Below are positions 26,716 to 35,491 of a DNA stretch of 64,000 bases, in pieces (within the stretch, counting starts at the first letter, position 1; each line of letters opens with the position of its first letter). Source of the stretch: CAINVV01 sp963663675 (GTDB lineage Bacteria; Bacteroidota; Bacteroidia; Bacteroidales; Prolixibacteraceae); the NCBI GenBank assembly GCA_963663675.1, contig OY760498.1:3968001-4032000 (forward strand), written 5' to 3'. The notes beneath the pieces were generated by a model. The model did no database searches and was not told the origin of the DNA. It saw nothing but the letters and a program-made list of their open reading frames with translations. The position numbers and the translations under genes were made by a program.

Positions 26716-28518
26716 TCAAAAATCCCGTAAACAACGTACAGAGTATCCATCTCGCTTACTTCCGAAATTATTTCTGCTTGTACCGCTGTGATCATATCCC
26801 ATTGCTCGGTACCAGGCTTTTTCTGAAGAATTCTCTGTTAAGGTCCACCAGTAGCCGCCATATCCTATGTCTTGGAATATACCATTGCTGTTGCGGCAAC
26901 CACCCGGAACGGCTGTAAAAACTGTCTCGTTGGTTGCTCCAGCATTAGGACTTAACCAATGGCTCGTATCCTTTTCTTTCAATTTGCCTCCTGCTATTGC
27001 ATCTCCTCCAAGATATGTGGTGAGAGTAGTCCATTCAGTGTCGGTTGGGATGTGCCATCCTGTTGGGCAAAGCACACCTGAATTTACAGTGTACCAGTTG
27101 TAAAGTGCTCCATAAGTATTTTTGTTGTTTGCTGGATCATTATCGTACCAGCAATAACCATGTGTGGTTAAGTTTTCCCAAGATCTGCTGTCAGTTTCTA
27201 ATGGGATTGATATTGCATCATTGTATTTTGTTACTTTCAGATTTTCAGCCATCCAAACCTGGGACCCAATTTTCACGGTTTTATAGACATTCCCATCAAT
27301 ATCAGTTAAACTTTGATCATTATTAGTAGATTGAAGCAATAACGGCTTTTCATTTTCGCTTGGATTGCCAAGCCTATCAATATATGGATTTGGACTGTTT
27401 TTTTGTGGTGCATACTCTTGACTTCTCTTTATTTCATTGACACGTTGAATAGTTTCTTTCTTAACAATTAATGCTTTGGCTAAAAAAAATAGGGCAATTA
27501 AAATGGAGATAGAGAAGAATATCCATAAGGCAACAACTCTTTTCCTTTTCTTAATGGGTCGTTGTGGATTTGGCTCTATTGTTGTAAAAGGAATTCTGAC
27601 TTCACCGATCACTTCTGTGTCTTCCTCTATATCTTTAAAATCAACCTTTCCAGAAATACTCATCAAATCAGCCTTTAATATACTGATACTCTGGTGGCGA
27701 TGAGTAGTTTTTACCGAGAGAGCTTGTAATATAATGGCATTTAGTTGTTCTGATATAATAAGATTTAATTCACTTGGCGATTTGATCCCATCTTGCACTA
27801 TTATTCCAGCTTCAGGTGGGGTTATACCTGTAACAAGTTTATAAAGTGTTGCACCAACTGAATAAACATCTGTGGCTGAAGTAAGCTTTACCAGGTCTTG
27901 TCCGTATTGCTCCAACGGAGCATAACCCTTGGTCAAAGCAACCGGGGTGGTTGTTGAATTATCATCGCCGCTTGCCTCAGTAAATTTTGAAATACCAAAG
28001 TCAATCAATACCGGAGTGTTCGTCTTTTTTTTAATCAGGATGTTTGAAGGCTTAATGTCAAGATGTAGCAATCCTTTGTCGTGAACGACTTCCAATGCAT
28101 CGCATAAGGGTATAATATATGCCAGCGCTTCAGTTTCTGTTAGTTTACCTTTCCGATCCACTATCTGCTGCAAGGTTTGTCCTTCAATATAATCCATGAC
28201 CATATAAGCGGTTCCATTCTCTTCAAATACATCTATGACTTTGACAATATTGGGATGATCAAATTGCGAAAGCCGTTTTGCTTCACGAATAAATTTCCGT
28301 CGAAACGATTCGGTTATATCCTTACCAGAGGTGGTTACAGTCACATACCCATTTTGGGAACGCTCACATGATCCCTTAAAGAAAAACTCTTTGATGCATA
28401 TTTTACGATCTAAGCAGGTTTGTTCTGCCAGATATGTGATGCCGAAATTTCCCTGAGAAATTTTACTGATGATTTTGTATTTTTCTCCATGTAAGCAGGT
28501 TGAGTTTCTAATTTCCAT
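26716..28518 (-). CDS. Transmembrane Ser/Thr kinase with FISUMP domain
   Basis: A 600-residue paralogue of the neighbouring kinases. The kinase domain (about 14-290) has Lys43, HLDIKPSN with Asp154 and DFGISKF with Asp173, and shares long near-identical blocks with the others. A membrane helix lies at about 328-350 after basic KKRKR. The C-terminal FISUMP domain (about 405-600) has TDIDGNVYKT, YGALYNWYTV, GWHIPTDTEW and YSVRCLRDF. It differs from the 670-residue paralogue by lacking WG repeats. Genes on both sides are within about 30 bases, so an operon is likely. Confidence 0.88.
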   Translation of the reverse strand: MEIRNSTCLHGEKYKIISKISQGNFGITYLAEQTCLDRKICIKEFFFKGSCERSQNGYVTVTTSGKDITESFRRKFIREAKRLSQFDHPNIVKVIDVFEENGTAYMVMDYIEGQTLQQIVDRKGKLTETEALAYIIPLCDALEVVHDKGLLHLDIKPSNILIKKKTNTPVLIDFGISKFTEASGDDNSTTTPVALTKGYAPLEQYGQDLVKLTSATDVYSVGATLYKLVTGITPPEAGIIVQDGIKSPSELNLIISEQLNAIILQALSVKTTHRHQSISILKADLMSISGKVDFKDIEEDTEVIGEVRIPFTTIEPNPQRPIKKRKRVVALWIFFSISILIALFFLAKALIVKKETIQRVNEIKRSQEYAPQKNSPNPYIDRLGNPSENEKPLLLQSTNNDQSLTDIDGNVYKTVKIGSQVWMAENLKVTKYNDAISIPLETDSRSWENLTTHGYCWYDNDPANNKNTYGALYNWYTVNSGVLCPTGWHIPTDTEWTTLTTYLGGDAIAGGKLKEKDTSHWLSPNAGATNETVFTAVPGGCRNSNGIFQDIGYGGYWWTLTENSSEKAWYRAMGYDHSGTSRNNFGSKRDGYSVRCLRDF

Positions 28519-28540
28519 GCCTAATATATTGTTAAAGAGC

Positions 28541-29998
28541 TCAATAATCCCTTAACCATTCACCTCTTTTGTTAATGTAAAAATACCTACCTCCTTTGCC
28601 AACGACTGTATAATCATATTTGAAATCATCTGCAATATCGAATTGTGGAGGAATAATTTCATTCCCTTTTTGATCGATAAAACCATATTTGCCATTTCTT
28701 ACAACCCTGGCCAACCCATTACTAATTGCATAAACTTGGTCATATTGTACTTGGGGGGCTTTTGTTTCCGTATTTTTAGCATTTAGATTATTTATAAACT
28801 CTTGTTGAGCAGCTATTATCAATTTATTCTGTTTTTGTTCTGCTTCCAAGTTTTTCAATGAAGTACTTATTTCATTATCTCTTGAATTTTGATTTGAAGA
28901 GACTCCTTTATTGGGTTGAAATGATATTCCAATATTTGATAAATCTATTTGTTTAAACACTGCGAATGAAAATGCACAAATAATAATTATGACCAATATG
29001 GTTATTGGCATTGGAAATTTAAGACTTGTAGACTTTCCTTCCTTTTTAGTCCTAACTAATTCGTTATTATCAAAATTAGAAGATGGGTGATTTGATTCAA
29101 TCACTATAGTATTTTCTCTTGAATCAATCTTTGAGAGCGATAATAAATCTACTTTTAATTGATGAACACTAATTGGCCGATCATTTATCTGTATTGACAT
29201 GCACTTTAGAAGTATTGCACATAAGTTCTTATTAATTGAGGGGTTATAGTCTAAAGGAGAAATTAACCCTTTCCTAACAATTAAAGATGGTTCGATTGGG
29301 GTAACTCCTGTAATAAGTTTATAAATAGTCGCTCCAACAGAATATATATCAGTAGCAACCGAGAGTTCAGAAATATCTTGCCCATATTGTTCCAATGGGG
29401 CATATCCCTTAGTCAATGCTACCGGTGTTGTAGTAGCGTGATCCTCCCCGCTCGCCTCAGTAAATTTCGAAATGCCAAAATCTATTAATACCGGAATTAT
29501 AGACCTTTTCTTTAACAGAATATTTGACGGTTTAATGTCAAGGTGAAGCAATCCCTTATTGTGGACTACTTCTAATGCATCACAAACTTGAACAATTATT
29601 GCAAGTACTTCTTGTTCAGGAATTTTACCCTCTCTGTCAATTAATTGTTGTAAGGATTCACCTTCTATATAATCCATTACCATGTAGGCGGTTCCATTTT
29701 CTTCAAATACATCAATTACTTTAACAATATTTGGATGATCAAATTGTGATAATCGTTTTGCTTCACGAATAAATTTCCTTCTGAACGAATCAGATATTTC
29801 CCTGCCAGAGGTGGTCACAGTTACATACCCATTTTGGGAACGCTCACAATATCCTTTAAAGAAAAACTCTTTGATGCATACCTTACGATCCAAATTGGTT
29901 TGCTCAGCCAGATATGTGATGCCGAAATTTCCCTGAGAGATTTTATCAAGGATTTTATATTTTTCGCCTTGCAAGCTAATACCTTTGATTAATTCCAT
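28541..29998 (-). CDS. Transmembrane Ser/Thr kinase with WG repeats
   Basis: A 485-residue paralogue. Kinase domain about 14-290 with Lys43, Asp154 in HLDIKPSN and Asp173 in DFGISKF. Membrane helix at about 329-348. A low-complexity linker follows, then a C-terminal WG-repeat segment (about 430-485: GLARVVRNGKYGFIDQKG, NEIIPPQF, ending RGEWLRDY). The C-terminus is short compared with the FISUMP-bearing paralogues, and no FISUMP remnant follows in the sequence. Activity of the kinase is expected because all catalytic residues apart from the HRD Arg are present. Confidence 0.87.
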   Translation of the reverse strand: MELIKGISLQGEKYKILDKISQGNFGITYLAEQTNLDRKVCIKEFFFKGYCERSQNGYVTVTTSGREISDSFRRKFIREAKRLSQFDHPNIVKVIDVFEENGTAYMVMDYIEGESLQQLIDREGKIPEQEVLAIIVQVCDALEVVHNKGLLHLDIKPSNILLKKRSIIPVLIDFGISKFTEASGEDHATTTPVALTKGYAPLEQYGQDISELSVATDIYSVGATIYKLITGVTPIEPSLIVRKGLISPLDYNPSINKNLCAILLKCMSIQINDRPISVHQLKVDLLSLSKIDSRENTIVIESNHPSSNFDNNELVRTKKEGKSTSLKFPMPITILVIIIICAFSFAVFKQIDLSNIGISFQPNKGVSSNQNSRDNEISTSLKNLEAEQKQNKLIIAAQQEFINNLNAKNTETKAPQVQYDQVYAISNGLARVVRNGKYGFIDQKGNEIIPPQFDIADDFKYDYTVVGKGGRYFYINKRGEWLRDY

Positions 29999-30086
29999 TG
30001 ACGATTTTTTTATAGCTACTCAAACTGGATATATTTAAGCCATTAAAAGGTTGATTTTTGGGCAACATGAAGAAAGAGAGATAAGA

Positions 30087-31841
30087 TTATTTTTCTATTC
30101 CTAATAATTCTATTTCGAAGATCAATACTGAATAAGGTTTAATTTTCGGTCCCGCAGCTTTATCTCCATATCCAAGGTCAGATGGAATGAAAATTTTCCA
30201 TTTAGATCCGACAGGCATCAGTTGTAATGCTTCTGTCCAACCTTTGATTACCTGCGTTAAACCAAAAGTAACAGGTTCTCCACGGTCAACAGAGCTGTCA
30301 AAAACAACTCCGTCGATTGTAGTTCCATGATAATGGACTTTAACTGAGTCTTGAATTTTTGGTTTTGGACCATCGCCAACTTTTAGCACTTCATATTGAA
30401 GTCCTGAATCCGTTGTAGTAACGCCAGTACGCATCCTATTGTATGCTAAAAATTTCTGCCCGTCTTCTTTATTAGTATCTCCACTTTTGGTCTGAGCCTT
30501 AACGAAATACGCTTGTGTGATGGCGCCAGCTTGTGTTGAATCAACTATAATCAAATCACCATTTATTACTGAAGAAAATGCATCAAGTATTAAACTCTGA
30601 TCAAGTTCATTTCCTCCAGGTGCTTGAGGAAGATTTTTCCTGATGTTGTTACCAAGATCAACCCCAATGGCATAAGCTGCTGAATCTGCACTGTTCTTCA
30701 GTGAAAATTGCTGAGTTGAGAATAATGAGTCCCTTTTAACATTCTGATTCAAGTAAAAATATACTACAACAACAACCATTATCAATATAGCCCCGATTGA
30801 AACAAATACTTTTAATTTTGAATATGACTCAGATTTTATACTATTTTTTGACTTTTCTTCAACAAGCGGAATAGCCTCTTTGGGCGTATCCAAGTTTTCA
30901 TCTAGTTTTCTTGTTGGAATAGATTCAGCCAAAACTTCAGTTAAAGTCTCTTTGTCTTTTTCATTATTTGTTAAGGGTAATTGGTCAAAATAATTTTTAA
31001 GTTCTCTTATGCTTTGGGGCCTTTGCTCAATTTTATATGAAAGGGCCTGCATAATAACCTTACTTATCTCATAAGTTAATTTAGGGTTATAATCTTTTGG
31101 TGATTTAATTCCATTTTGAATAATTACCGAGGGTTCGGGTGGTGTTATACCTGTAACTAACTTGTACAGTGTGGCAGCAACAGAGTAAACATCCGTGGCT
31201 ACGGTAAGACTTTTTAAATCCTGACCATATTGCTCAAGTGGTGCGTAACCTTTGGTTAGTGCAACCGGAGTTGTTGTATGTGATTCCTGATCACCTTGTT
31301 CTATGTATTTCGACACTCCAAAATCGATCAGTACTGGAATGTTCGACGTTTCTTCTATAATTATATTAGAAGGCTTAATATCCAAATGAAGAAGACCTTT
31401 TTGATGGACTAATTCAAGTGCATTACAGATAGGAATAATATAGGGAATTGCCTCTTGCTCAGTAAATCTTCCTTTCCTGTCAACGATTTGCTGCAGAGTC
31501 TCTCCTTTAACAAATTCCATAACCATATAAACGGTATCATTTTCATCAAAAATATCGATAACCTTGACTATGTTTGGATGATTGAATTGAGAGAGTCGAA
31601 GTGCCTCCTTCTTAAATTTTCTCTTAAAAGAGTCTGCTACTTCGCGTCCTGTGGAGGTTATTGTGATTCGCTGTTCTTCTGTTCGCTCACAATAACCTCG
31701 GAAAAAATACTCCTTTATACATACATGACGTTCCAGGTTCGTCTGTTCGGCTAAATAAGTTATTCCGAAATTTCCTTGAGAAATTTTGGAAAGTATCTTG
31801 TAATTTTCTCCTTTTAAATAAGTCCCGTTAGTTAGCTCCAT
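30087..31841 (-). CDS. Transmembrane Ser/Thr kinase fused to an FKBP prolyl isomerase
   Basis: A 584-residue fusion. The kinase domain (about 14-290) has Lys43, Asp154 in HLDIKPSN and Asp173 in DFGVSKY. Membrane helix at about 345-363. The outer part is a Mip-like protein: an FKBP N-terminal helical domain (about 385-470: AYAIGVDLGNNIRK) and an FKBP domain (about 480-584: DSVKVHYHGT, GWTEALQLMPVG, PSDLGYG, VLIFEIELLGIEK). The FKBP active-site tyrosine and glycine pattern is kept. It is the most diverged of the four kinases. The ATG at 31841 is used; a GTG lies one codon upstream. Confidence 0.88.
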   Translation of the reverse strand: MELTNGTYLKGENYKILSKISQGNFGITYLAEQTNLERHVCIKEYFFRGYCERTEEQRITITSTGREVADSFKRKFKKEALRLSQFNHPNIVKVIDIFDENDTVYMVMEFVKGETLQQIVDRKGRFTEQEAIPYIIPICNALELVHQKGLLHLDIKPSNIIIEETSNIPVLIDFGVSKYIEQGDQESHTTTPVALTKGYAPLEQYGQDLKSLTVATDVYSVAATLYKLVTGITPPEPSVIIQNGIKSPKDYNPKLTYEISKVIMQALSYKIEQRPQSIRELKNYFDQLPLTNNEKDKETLTEVLAESIPTRKLDENLDTPKEAIPLVEEKSKNSIKSESYSKLKVFVSIGAILIMVVVVVYFYLNQNVKRDSLFSTQQFSLKNSADSAAYAIGVDLGNNIRKNLPQAPGGNELDQSLILDAFSSVINGDLIIVDSTQAGAITQAYFVKAQTKSGDTNKEDGQKFLAYNRMRTGVTTTDSGLQYEVLKVGDGPKPKIQDSVKVHYHGTTIDGVVFDSSVDRGEPVTFGLTQVIKGWTEALQLMPVGSKWKIFIPSDLGYGDKAAGPKIKPYSVLIFEIELLGIEK

Positions 31842-31863
31842 CACAATAAATATTTATTATTAA

Positions 31864-32604
31864 TTAATGTTTATTCCAATCCAAAAACACCATTTGATTT
31901 GAAAAATTGCCCCACATTACTGGTACTTGTTGTCCATTGGTGCCTTCCTTTACTCTTGGTGACACAAAGTCAAATAGCTCCTTGGCTGTAATTACCCGGT
32001 CACGATTGCTGTCAGCTCCTCCTTTTAATCCTTGTAAAAGAAAATAGGTAAAGATGCCACCTTTTATTGCAGGTAATTCCCTTGACATTTGAGATGTACG
32101 TGAAGAGAGAAAAAAAAGCAACTCTTTTCCAGCTTCATGTTTTTCAGCTGTGTTATGCTCCTCAATTCTAATAGCACCAGAAAAACATGCATCGGCAATC
32201 AATACTTGTCTCCGGGCTTTGCAACCAACAAGTAGTTTTCTGATATCGTCATAAGTTATTAGGGTACTCTTATTGGCATCATAGGGATAAAAAAACCCTT
32301 TTCCCCCGTGACCACTGAAATAAAAAAGAACAATATCCTCTTCTTGAGCTCTTGAAAAATAATTCTTTAATTGAATTATTATTGAATTCTTTGTTGCCTG
32401 GTTGTTTCTAAGTAATGCGATTTCGTGTGGTTGCTTTGAATATTTAAACAAGGAGGCAACCATTTCTGCATCAGTATCACCATATTTAAGATCGGCGATT
32501 TCAGCGTAATCTGCAATACCAGCGGCCACAACAAAAAGTTTTCCCTCAGAAGCACTTGTGTTAAATTGAAGTGTGATCAGTAAAAAAAACAAGAATAATC
32601 TCAT
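31864..32604 (-). CDS. Exported caspase-family (C14) cysteine protease
   Basis: A 246-residue protein with a signal peptide in residues 1-19 and a caspase-fold domain. The catalytic His99 lies in FYFSGHGGKG and the catalytic Cys140 in DACFSGA. The N-terminal strand FVVAAGIADYAEIADL with GDTDAEMVASLF is typical of bacterial metacaspase-like C14 proteases. A segment DSNRDRVITAKELF (about 208-221) resembles an EF-hand loop and could give Ca2+ control. It sits between the kinases and the phosphatase with gaps of 3 to 22 bases, so it is part of the same operon. It is probably periplasmic. Confidence 0.92.
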   Translation of the reverse strand: MRLFLFFLLITLQFNTSASEGKLFVVAAGIADYAEIADLKYGDTDAEMVASLFKYSKQPHEIALLRNNQATKNSIIIQLKNYFSRAQEEDIVLFYFSGHGGKGFFYPYDANKSTLITYDDIRKLLVGCKARRQVLIADACFSGAIRIEEHNTAEKHEAGKELLFFLSSRTSQMSRELPAIKGGIFTYFLLQGLKGGADSNRDRVITAKELFDFVSPRVKEGTNGQQVPVMWGNFSNQMVFLDWNKH

Positions 32605-32607
32605 TAT

Positions 32608-33801
32608 TTATTTAGGATTAGATTTAGCATCAGATTTGGTCTTTTTATTCATTGCGTTTTTCCCAATTGTATCATTTGATTGAATTTCTACTTGGGCTTT
32701 TGGTTGTAACTTTTGAATAGGGGTTTTATCATTCTCTTTGTCTTTTCTAATTACTTCATTCTGAATTTCATCTTTGGGAACTGAAATAGGACTGATTTCC
32801 TTTAATGGAGAATTAATTCTTATAGTTGTGTCATTTTGAATGGGATGGCCGTTAGAAATCTTTTTCTGGTATGCTCTTAAGACAATGAAAATAATGGCCA
32901 AAACCACAATTGTAAGAACCCATGCATATTTCCTTGTTTTGACCATAATAGCTTCTGTCATAGTTTTCTTTTCAACTGGAATAGGCGCTTGTAATACTTC
33001 TTTCAAAACAAAAACTTCATTTGTCTTTAAATTAAAATTGCCAGAAACATTGCTAATTCTTATAAGCCAGGCTGAATAATTGTCATGGGTCCTTCCTTCA
33101 CAGATTCGCTCAATTTCGTCAATCTTGCTTTTGACAGAATTATCCTTCAACAAAATTTCAACTAATTTTTCATCAGTCAAGTTTTCCAGCACCCCATCTG
33201 AGCACATGAAGAAATAATCCCCGGGGAGCAAATCTGTTGTTTCATAGATATCAGCATCTGCAGGTTCTTTCTGATTAGGCTGGACTGCCCGATGGATTAT
33301 ATTCCTTTTAGGGTGAACAGCAGCTTCTTCAATGGTAATCATCCCGGCTTTTACCAATGTTGCAACTAAAGAATGGTCCTCTGTCTTGTAAAGAATGGGG
33401 TGATTTGAAGTAGTACGAATGTGATAAACTCTGCTATCACCTATGTGAGCAATCATCGCACCTCCGGAGTGAAATTTCAAAAATGTGAGGGTGCTCCCCA
33501 TTTTGTAAACAACATCAGGATCTTCTAATTTATTTAGTCGGTCATATACTTTAGCTAATGCAGTTTTAAAATCTGAAGGGGAGATCATCTCTTCAAAATC
33601 ACGAGGAAAAGACTTGGATAAAGTCTCGCAGAGAACCGCACTTGCTACTTCCCCTTTATCTCTTCCCCCAACGCCATCGCAAACTAAAAAAAGTGAATCT
33701 TCAGTAGTTGCTTCATTAATCTGAGGGAATACACTATCTTCATTATTTGGCTTCATCCCAAGATTAGAAAAACCATGAGGATGATCTATTTCTATCTTCA
33801 T
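32608..33801 (-). CDS. Membrane-anchored PP2C-family protein phosphatase
   Basis: A 397-residue protein. The catalytic domain (about 1-250) has the PP2C metal-binding motifs NNED (Asp22), CDGVGG (Asp42), HIGDSRVY, CSDGV (Asp202) and HDNYS (Asp240). A membrane helix lies at about 292-310 and is followed by an 85-residue Lys/Pro-rich tail, presumably periplasmic. It is the expected opponent of the four kinases in this operon and would dephosphorylate Ser/Thr in kinases or their FHA-bound targets. ATG start. It lies 3 bases from the caspase gene. Confidence 0.92.
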   Translation of the reverse strand: MKIEIDHPHGFSNLGMKPNNEDSVFPQINEATTEDSLFLVCDGVGGRDKGEVASAVLCETLSKSFPRDFEEMISPSDFKTALAKVYDRLNKLEDPDVVYKMGSTLTFLKFHSGGAMIAHIGDSRVYHIRTTSNHPILYKTEDHSLVATLVKAGMITIEEAAVHPKRNIIHRAVQPNQKEPADADIYETTDLLPGDYFFMCSDGVLENLTDEKLVEILLKDNSVKSKIDEIERICEGRTHDNYSAWLIRISNVSGNFNLKTNEVFVLKEVLQAPIPVEKKTMTEAIMVKTRKYAWVLTIVVLAIIFIVLRAYQKKISNGHPIQNDTTIRINSPLKEISPISVPKDEIQNEVIRKDKENDKTPIQKLQPKAQVEIQSNDTIGKNAMNKKTKSDAKSNPK

Positions 33802-33841
33802 TGAAAGGCAGTTTTTGTTTAATTGATCTTAGGAGTAAAAT

Positions 33842-34426
33842 CTAAACCAACATGGTATCATCTAAAGAAATAGGAAATTCAAAGATCAATTCAGTTTTAC
33901 CGGCAAGTATTCTATCACCAGCTCTGAGCAAAATAATATCTCCTTTAATGAGCTTTTGCCCGTTAATTACGGTACCATTAACACTTCCAATATCTTGTAA
34001 ACGATGATCGTAGATTAGTGTAGCCTTATTAAAAACCACATTAACCTCAAAGTGTTTTCTACTTATAAAGGAGTCATTATTAGAAAACTGATGATCACAA
34101 TTGGATGAACTGGATTTCCTTCCAAAAAGATTAACCCCTTGGTGCAATTGGAAGATCTTTAAAGTTTTTATTTCCTTCAATCGGCCAATAGAAAGTGCCA
34201 TTTGGACATTAGGCCCAACAATAATGGTAGGTTCAGATATTTTTGCATCCTCAACTTGCTTTACTGGGGACACAAAAGGTTGCAATTTAATGAAGGATGA
34301 TGGATTCCCCTTAAAATTACATTTGGGGCATACCAGAATCAAATTTTCATTTTCCGATTTATCTGCAGGTAAGGTTAAATGAGCTTTACAACTGGGACAT
34401 AACAGATTTAATATTTCCATATTCAT
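33842..34426 (-). CDS. Zinc-ribbon/FHA domain protein
   Basis: A 194-residue soluble protein. The N-terminus has a zinc ribbon with CPSC (Cys10, Cys13) and CPKC (Cys33, Cys36). The C-terminal FHA domain (about 100-190) shows LFGRKSS, FISRKHFEV and GSVNGTVING, which hold the phosphothreonine-binding Arg, Ser and Asn positions. FHA domains read phospho-Thr marks, so it likely recruits a target of the kinases. It lies 40 bases upstream of the phosphatase gene on the same strand and 8 bases from the next gene. Confidence 0.88.
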   Translation of the reverse strand: MNMEILNLLCPSCKAHLTLPADKSENENLILVCPKCNFKGNPSSFIKLQPFVSPVKQVEDAKISEPTIIVGPNVQMALSIGRLKEIKTLKIFQLHQGVNLFGRKSSSSNCDHQFSNNDSFISRKHFEVNVVFNKATLIYDHRLQDIGSVNGTVINGQKLIKGDIILLRAGDRILAGKTELIFEFPISLDDTMLV

Positions 34427-34434
34427 ATTGCTAA

Positions 34435-35364
34435 TCAGGAGAAATGGGAAATATCTGCATCGTTTGTATAATCCGGCATATTGGCCTCTGCCGTGAAAAC
34501 CTCCGGGTTTTGAATCAATGCTTCTTGCATCTGTGGGACTGTGAGATGATGATGAGTTATATCAGCTATTTCATCAGACGAAATATTTCCGTCATGATTC
34601 AAGTCTGAGATCGCGTAATCAAATTCGCCATTTTTATCGACGTCTATTAATATTACATCTTCACCTCCAGTATTCAATTGGGCAACATAAACTTCATGGC
34701 CCTCAATGGTTGCTGAACCTACACCTAAGACATACACTTCATTACTGTTAGCATTTTGAGAATAGTCATATGATGTTTCATGAACCGATTCATTTGCGTC
34801 ATATGATTGGAAATGATCGTTATGTGTCCCAGAACTCATGTCGACGGACGCATAATATTCCTGTTTTTGATTAGATGACATTGCATCCCATTCTTCCTTA
34901 TAATAAGTATTATACATTTGACCATTGTATGAAAATGCTCCACCAGGACCTACCTGAGCTCTGGCATCGGCAAATGCCTCACCAAAAGTGAGAGAGTTAT
35001 CAACATTTGCTATTTGAGCATCATGGGCAGTGGTTAGCACAACCTCTTCAGGAGATGATGTTGTTTGATTCAATGGTTCAGGTCGGGAAGATTCCACCTG
35101 GTTGGAATTGGGTGACAAGGGCGACGTATCTTCTGTATTAGCAGACTCATTTGATTCCAGATTGCTAACTGCACCAAATGCCTGGTCCGAGACTAAACTT
35201 GACCCTACCACACCTGCAACTAGACCAACAGCACCAACAGCAGAATCACGAGCAAATGGTCTGGTGTTGGAATTCTTATTGTCAATATTTTGGTCAATTG
35301 AATTCTGATTGATCGGCAGTATTTGTGTTTCTTGTTCCTGAAGATCTTGCTTGGTTGGTTTCAT
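34435..35364 (-). CDS. EF-hand-like protein of unknown function
   Basis: A 309-residue protein rich in Ser, Asn, Gln and acidic residues. A weakly hydrophobic stretch lies at about residues 37-66 (VGAVGLVAGVVGSSLVSD). The C-terminal third has DVDKNGEFDYAISDLNHDGN and ISSDEI, which look like EF-hand or dockerin-type Ca2+ loops. The middle has TYDYSQN-like low complexity. It is in the operon between two FHA genes. Its Ser/Thr-rich body makes it a possible kinase substrate, but nothing in the sequence proves this. Confidence 0.65.
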   Translation of the reverse strand: MKPTKQDLQEQETQILPINQNSIDQNIDNKNSNTRPFARDSAVGAVGLVAGVVGSSLVSDQAFGAVSNLESNESANTEDTSPLSPNSNQVESSRPEPLNQTTSSPEEVVLTTAHDAQIANVDNSLTFGEAFADARAQVGPGGAFSYNGQMYNTYYKEEWDAMSSNQKQEYYASVDMSSGTHNDHFQSYDANESVHETSYDYSQNANSNEVYVLGVGSATIEGHEVYVAQLNTGGEDVILIDVDKNGEFDYAISDLNHDGNISSDEIADITHHHLTVPQMQEALIQNPEVFTAEANMPDYTNDADISHFS

Positions 35365-35491
35365 ATCGTTTATTTTTTTTGTTTGATAATTCGAAACTAA
35401 TCATAAAAATTCTTTCAAAATCACCTTAATTTAGTTTCTGTACGAAATCCAGCTCTTTCTGTACAAACACCTATTTATTGGATGACTAACT

